A model generated the notes under the pieces. The model worked only from the letters and a program-made list of their open reading frames with translations, made no database searches and was not told the DNA's origin. A stretch of 21,600 nt of DNA from positions 1 to 21,600 of IMG/VR virus record IMGVR_UViG_3300008954_000319; one strand, written 5' to 3'. Position 1 is the stretch's first letter. Each line of letters opens with the position of its first letter. Of this stretch, positions 19,717 to 21,600 are shown in pieces. Source of the stretch: a virus. The position numbers and the translations under genes are program-made.

Positions 19717-21082
19717 AACAGACAACATCCACGAAGCAGAAACTCTTAGTTGGAAATCTTTGAATCCCAGTGAGAGAAAAGACCTTCTAAAAGATGCTGG
19801 TTTACCCCCTTCGTTTGCTAAAGAGACTTGGAAAGAATTAGATTTCCGTGCCAAAGAACGAATCGGTAAGATGATTCATAAGACTACCCAAGGTGAGTTC
19901 CGAATGGATGAAGCGTGGACACCAGATAGTGTAACTCGAAATGCTGAAATCGGTTCTAAAAAAGGTTATGGTATCAATATCAAAAAGGGTGGTGGAGTTA
20001 CCAAAACCCCATTCAAACACATGCTTATGACAATTCGCAAACACGGGAATGTCAGAGTTACTTTTGACCACGGTAAAGATGAGTTTGAAGGTACGCCCCA
20101 ATCAGTTGCCCTTCACATTAATAAAATCCTTGGTATTAAAGAATCCGTTGAAGTGGATGAAAAACATGCACCCTTGCCAGCGTCAACCAGTTTTGCATTG
20201 GTGTATTCCTACAAAGGAAAGACCAATAAGTTCGTCACCAAACTTACTAACCTCGGTGGTAAGTTAGACCGTGCAAAGAAAGAAGTTCGTTTTGAATTTA
20301 AAAGTGCGGCCGCAAGAAAGAATTTTAAGAAGAAAAACAAAGAGATATTAGACAACCTCGGTGAGTCTGCTGTACTTCATAATCTACTAGATGAAGCCCC
20401 CAACACCCTAATTGATAAAGCAATGAAATATATTGATAAAAAACGGGGAGTTGGAGGAAAGGTTTGGGGCGACAGATGGAAAGTCCGTCAAGACATGAAA
20501 CTAACCAAAGCAACATCTGATTCTGGTGGTTCAGTTGAGAAGTTAAAACATGAGGAGTATAATCAAATGAAAACATACAAACAACTTATCACAGAGTTAT
20601 TCGATAACCCATATAAACTAAGTCCAAGTTTTAAAACAAAACCACAGTATTATGATGACAATGAAGGTTATACTTTTAAAACCAAGGACGGTAGAAAATA
20701 CGAAATCAATGCACAACATATTACCCTTCTTGGGGTAGACCACCATAGCAATCAGAAAATCGAGATTGCATTTGCAGTTGTATATGACGATGGTAGAAAA
20801 TCTGACGATATGACAAACAAAGGTGATGCGGGTAGAATTTTTGCAACTGCAATGGAATTCATAGACAAAATAATTAAAAGAGATGACCCAAAACAATTAA
20901 TATTTGCGGCCAAACAGAATGAAAGAGAAAAGGGTGAAAATCTAAGCAGTAGAGAGAAATTATATAGAAGGTTTATAATGAAATTAGCAAAAAAATACAA
21001 ATATAAGGCGTATATGTATAAAAGTGACGGTGAAGGTAAAACCTATTTTGAACTAGAAAAGAAAAAGGAAATAAAAATATGA
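19694..21082 (+). CDS. Putative internal head protein, two-part with a second leader inside
   Basis: The 462-residue protein starts at ATG 19694 with leader MKTWKKFKTDNIHE then Ala, a good match to the I-x-E|A prohead-protease site. Residues 16-60 (SWKSLNPSERKDLLKDAGL) resemble a phage internal-protein module. Residues 151-227 form a basic module (FALVYSYKGKTNKFVTKL) that recurs in the next gene. LLDE then Ala at 231-235 is another candidate cleavage site. Residue 292 begins a second leader, MKTYKQLITE, with GAGGAG nine bases upstream. The part after it (FAVVYDDGRK, RIFATAMEFIDKIIK, SSREKLYRRFIMKLAKKY) is a separate domain common in phages, of unknown function. It is either a processed polyprotein or a gene with an internal start. 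Confidence 0.7.
   Translation: MKTWKKFKTDNIHEAETLSWKSLNPSERKDLLKDAGLPPSFAKETWKELDFRAKERIGKMIHKTTQGEFRMDEAWTPDSVTRNAEIGSKKGYGINIKKGGGVTKTPFKHMLMTIRKHGNVRVTFDHGKDEFEGTPQSVALHINKILGIKESVEVDEKHAPLPASTSFALVYSYKGKTNKFVTKLTNLGGKLDRAKKEVRFEFKSAAARKNFKKKNKEILDNLGESAVLHNLLDEAPNTLIDKAMKYIDKKRGVGGKVWGDRWKVRQDMKLTKATSDSGGSVEKLKHEEYNQMKTYKQLITELFDNPYKLSPSFKTKPQYYDDNEGYTFKTKDGRKYEINAQHITLLGVDHHSNQKIEIAFAVVYDDGRKSDDMTNKGDAGRIFATAMEFIDKIIKRDDPKQLIFAAKQNEREKGENLSSREKLYRRFIMKLAKKYKYKAYMYKSDGEGKTYFELEKKKEIKI
20144..20374 (+). repeat. Duplicated basic module (second copy at 21145-21369)
   Basis: About 75 residues are shared between the protein at 19694 and the next gene: LPASTSFALVY versus LPKATGFALTY, VTKLTNLGGKLDR versus VTKLTKLGGKVDR, SAAARKNFKKKNKEIL versus TAAARTKFRKKNKELL, ending in SV then acidic residues. 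It is a protein-level paralogous duplication, already diverged in DNA. The module is basic and may bind DNA in the head. Confidence 0.8.
20567..21082 (+). CDS. Possible separate internal head protein from an in-frame internal start
   Basis: ATG 20567 is in frame within the larger ORF and is preceded by TGAGGAGTATAATCAA, an excellent ribosome binding site. The product would have 171 residues and begin MKTYKQLITELFDNPYKLSP. This resembles both T4 internal-protein leaders (MKTY.EFI.E) and the T4 Alt leader (ELITELFDED). The domain behind it is independent of the upstream part. Such a site is unlikely to occur by chance at a domain border, so a distinct protein is probable, alone or in addition to the long form. 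Confidence 0.5.
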   Translation: MKTYKQLITELFDNPYKLSPSFKTKPQYYDDNEGYTFKTKDGRKYEINAQHITLLGVDHHSNQKIEIAFAVVYDDGRKSDDMTNKGDAGRIFATAMEFIDKIIKRDDPKQLIFAAKQNEREKGENLSSREKLYRRFIMKLAKKYKYKAYMYKSDGEGKTYFELEKKKEIKI

Positions 21083-21600
21083 AAACTTTTAAACAACATA
21101 TTACCGAAGTACGAAGGATGACGGGTTATCCTTATCAGGAAGATTCTGTAGATGAAAGAACCTCACGACTTCCAAAAGCAACAGGATTTGCATTGACATA
21201 TCCTATGAAAGACAACCAGCAAGTCACAAAACTTACCAAACTTGGTGGAAAAGTAGACAGAGTAAATAAGAGAGTAGTTTTTAATTTTAATACTGCGGCT
21301 GCAAGAACTAAATTTCGTAAGAAGAATAAAGAACTTTTAGCAACTATAAAAGAATCCGTTGAACTGGATGAATCCTTCCCCAAGGGCCCTTGGGATACAA
21401 ATATCCCTGCGGATAAGAAAACCAAAGGATATATCGAAAGTGGTAGAGCAAAGATTCTAATAAATGTGCCTTCTTCTCTCTATCCTTCTGCTCGGTTTGT
21501 TGTGGCAAAAAATCCCAACAAAGGTAGCAACCAAGACAAAGTGATGATGTTTACCATTAGTGACCCAGACCGTGGCCGTATCAAAATGTTCTCATTCCAC
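21079..21600 (+). CDS. Putative internal head protein, partial (cut by window edge)
   Basis: ATG 21079 overlaps the upstream stop (ATGA), with AAAAGGAAATAAAA upstream. The 174 visible residues start with MKTFKQHITE, a leader of the same type. Residues 23-97 are a paralogue of the basic module in the preceding gene. After SVELDESFPKGPWDTNIPAD a new domain begins (AKILINVPSSLYPSARFVVA, DKVMMFTISDPDRGRIKMF), with strands and basic residues, and runs off the window. It is probably a DNA-associated capsid cargo protein. Confidence 0.72.
   Translation, partial: MKTFKQHITEVRRMTGYPYQEDSVDERTSRLPKATGFALTYPMKDNQQVTKLTKLGGKVDRVNKRVVFNFNTAAARTKFRKKNKELLATIKESVELDESFPKGPWDTNIPADKKTKGYIESGRAKILINVPSSLYPSARFVVAKNPNKGSNQDKVMMFTISDPDRGRIKMFSFH

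Noticed and set aside
1-21600. CRISPR array, integrase, transposase or attachment sites
   Set aside because: No regularly spaced repeats, recombinase motifs or terminal inverted repeats were seen; tRNA genes show no duplicated 3' ends suggesting integration.

Overview
The window looks like part of a large, T4-like (marine-type) myovirus genome. Every credible gene is on the + strand. Genes are packed with ATGA and TAATG stop/start overlaps. The sequence is moderately AT-rich, with Shine-Dalgarno sites of the GGAGG type. It carries many tRNA genes and a tmRNA, an Hsp20 chaperone, and a series of virion-type proteins resembling those of marine T4-like phages. No integrase, transposon or CRISPR array is visible. 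None of the RNA genes encodes CCA, so the host must supply the CCA-adding enzyme. The host cannot be named from this sequence.

Layout. (a) 1-2322: the end of a lysozyme-like gene, a small HExxH metallopeptidase and a run of small accessory genes; one sigma70-type promoter lies at 1410-1437. (b) 2329-5018: tRNA-Leu(UAA), an SH3-like small protein, a complete GMP reductase (guaC), an HNH-type nuclease and a small acidic protein. (c) 4999-5679: a strong promoter, an attenuator-like leader with terminator, and a block of seven tRNA or tRNA-like genes, three of which do not fold canonically. (d) 5652-6594: a promoter, a helix-turn-helix regulator, and a gene-free stretch of 577 bases with many complementary segments that may be a large structured RNA. 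(e) 6622-10186: conserved phage small genes, a DUF4406 protein, tRNA-Ile, a complete one-piece tmRNA (predicted tag GNNSYSRAA), tRNA-Glu, an Sm-like protein and tRNA-Arg. (f) 10192-11700: Hsp20, a secreted charged protein, three intrinsic terminators, a thrice-repeated TTATACATAC motif (possible late promoter) and two candidate small RNAs. (g) 11701-21600: a long virion-type operon.

The most interesting signal is in (g). Proteins with unrelated domains begin with closely similar peptides of the form MK(T/S/V)(F/Y/W)..., ending in I/L-x-E. These are a PAP2 phosphatase, a protein with a possible PD-(D/E)xK nuclease motif, a KxDG-motif protein, and several unknown ones. The peptides closely resemble the T4 capsid-targeting leader of internal head proteins (MKTYQEFIAE), which the prohead protease gp21 removes. 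My inference is that this operon encodes a set of enzymes packaged in the capsid and injected with the DNA. One ORF (19694-21082) carries a second such leader in its middle, with its own ribosome binding site.

In the same operon lies a 762-residue protein. It fuses a nucleotidylyltransferase, a RimK-like ATP-grasp ligase and a RimB-like ('ATP-dependent zinc protease') domain, which suggests a self-contained protein-modification or peptide-ligation system. With the tmRNA, the tRNA block and the Sm-like protein, the window points to heavy phage interference with host translation. All family calls rest on motif recognition by eye; no database search was run.
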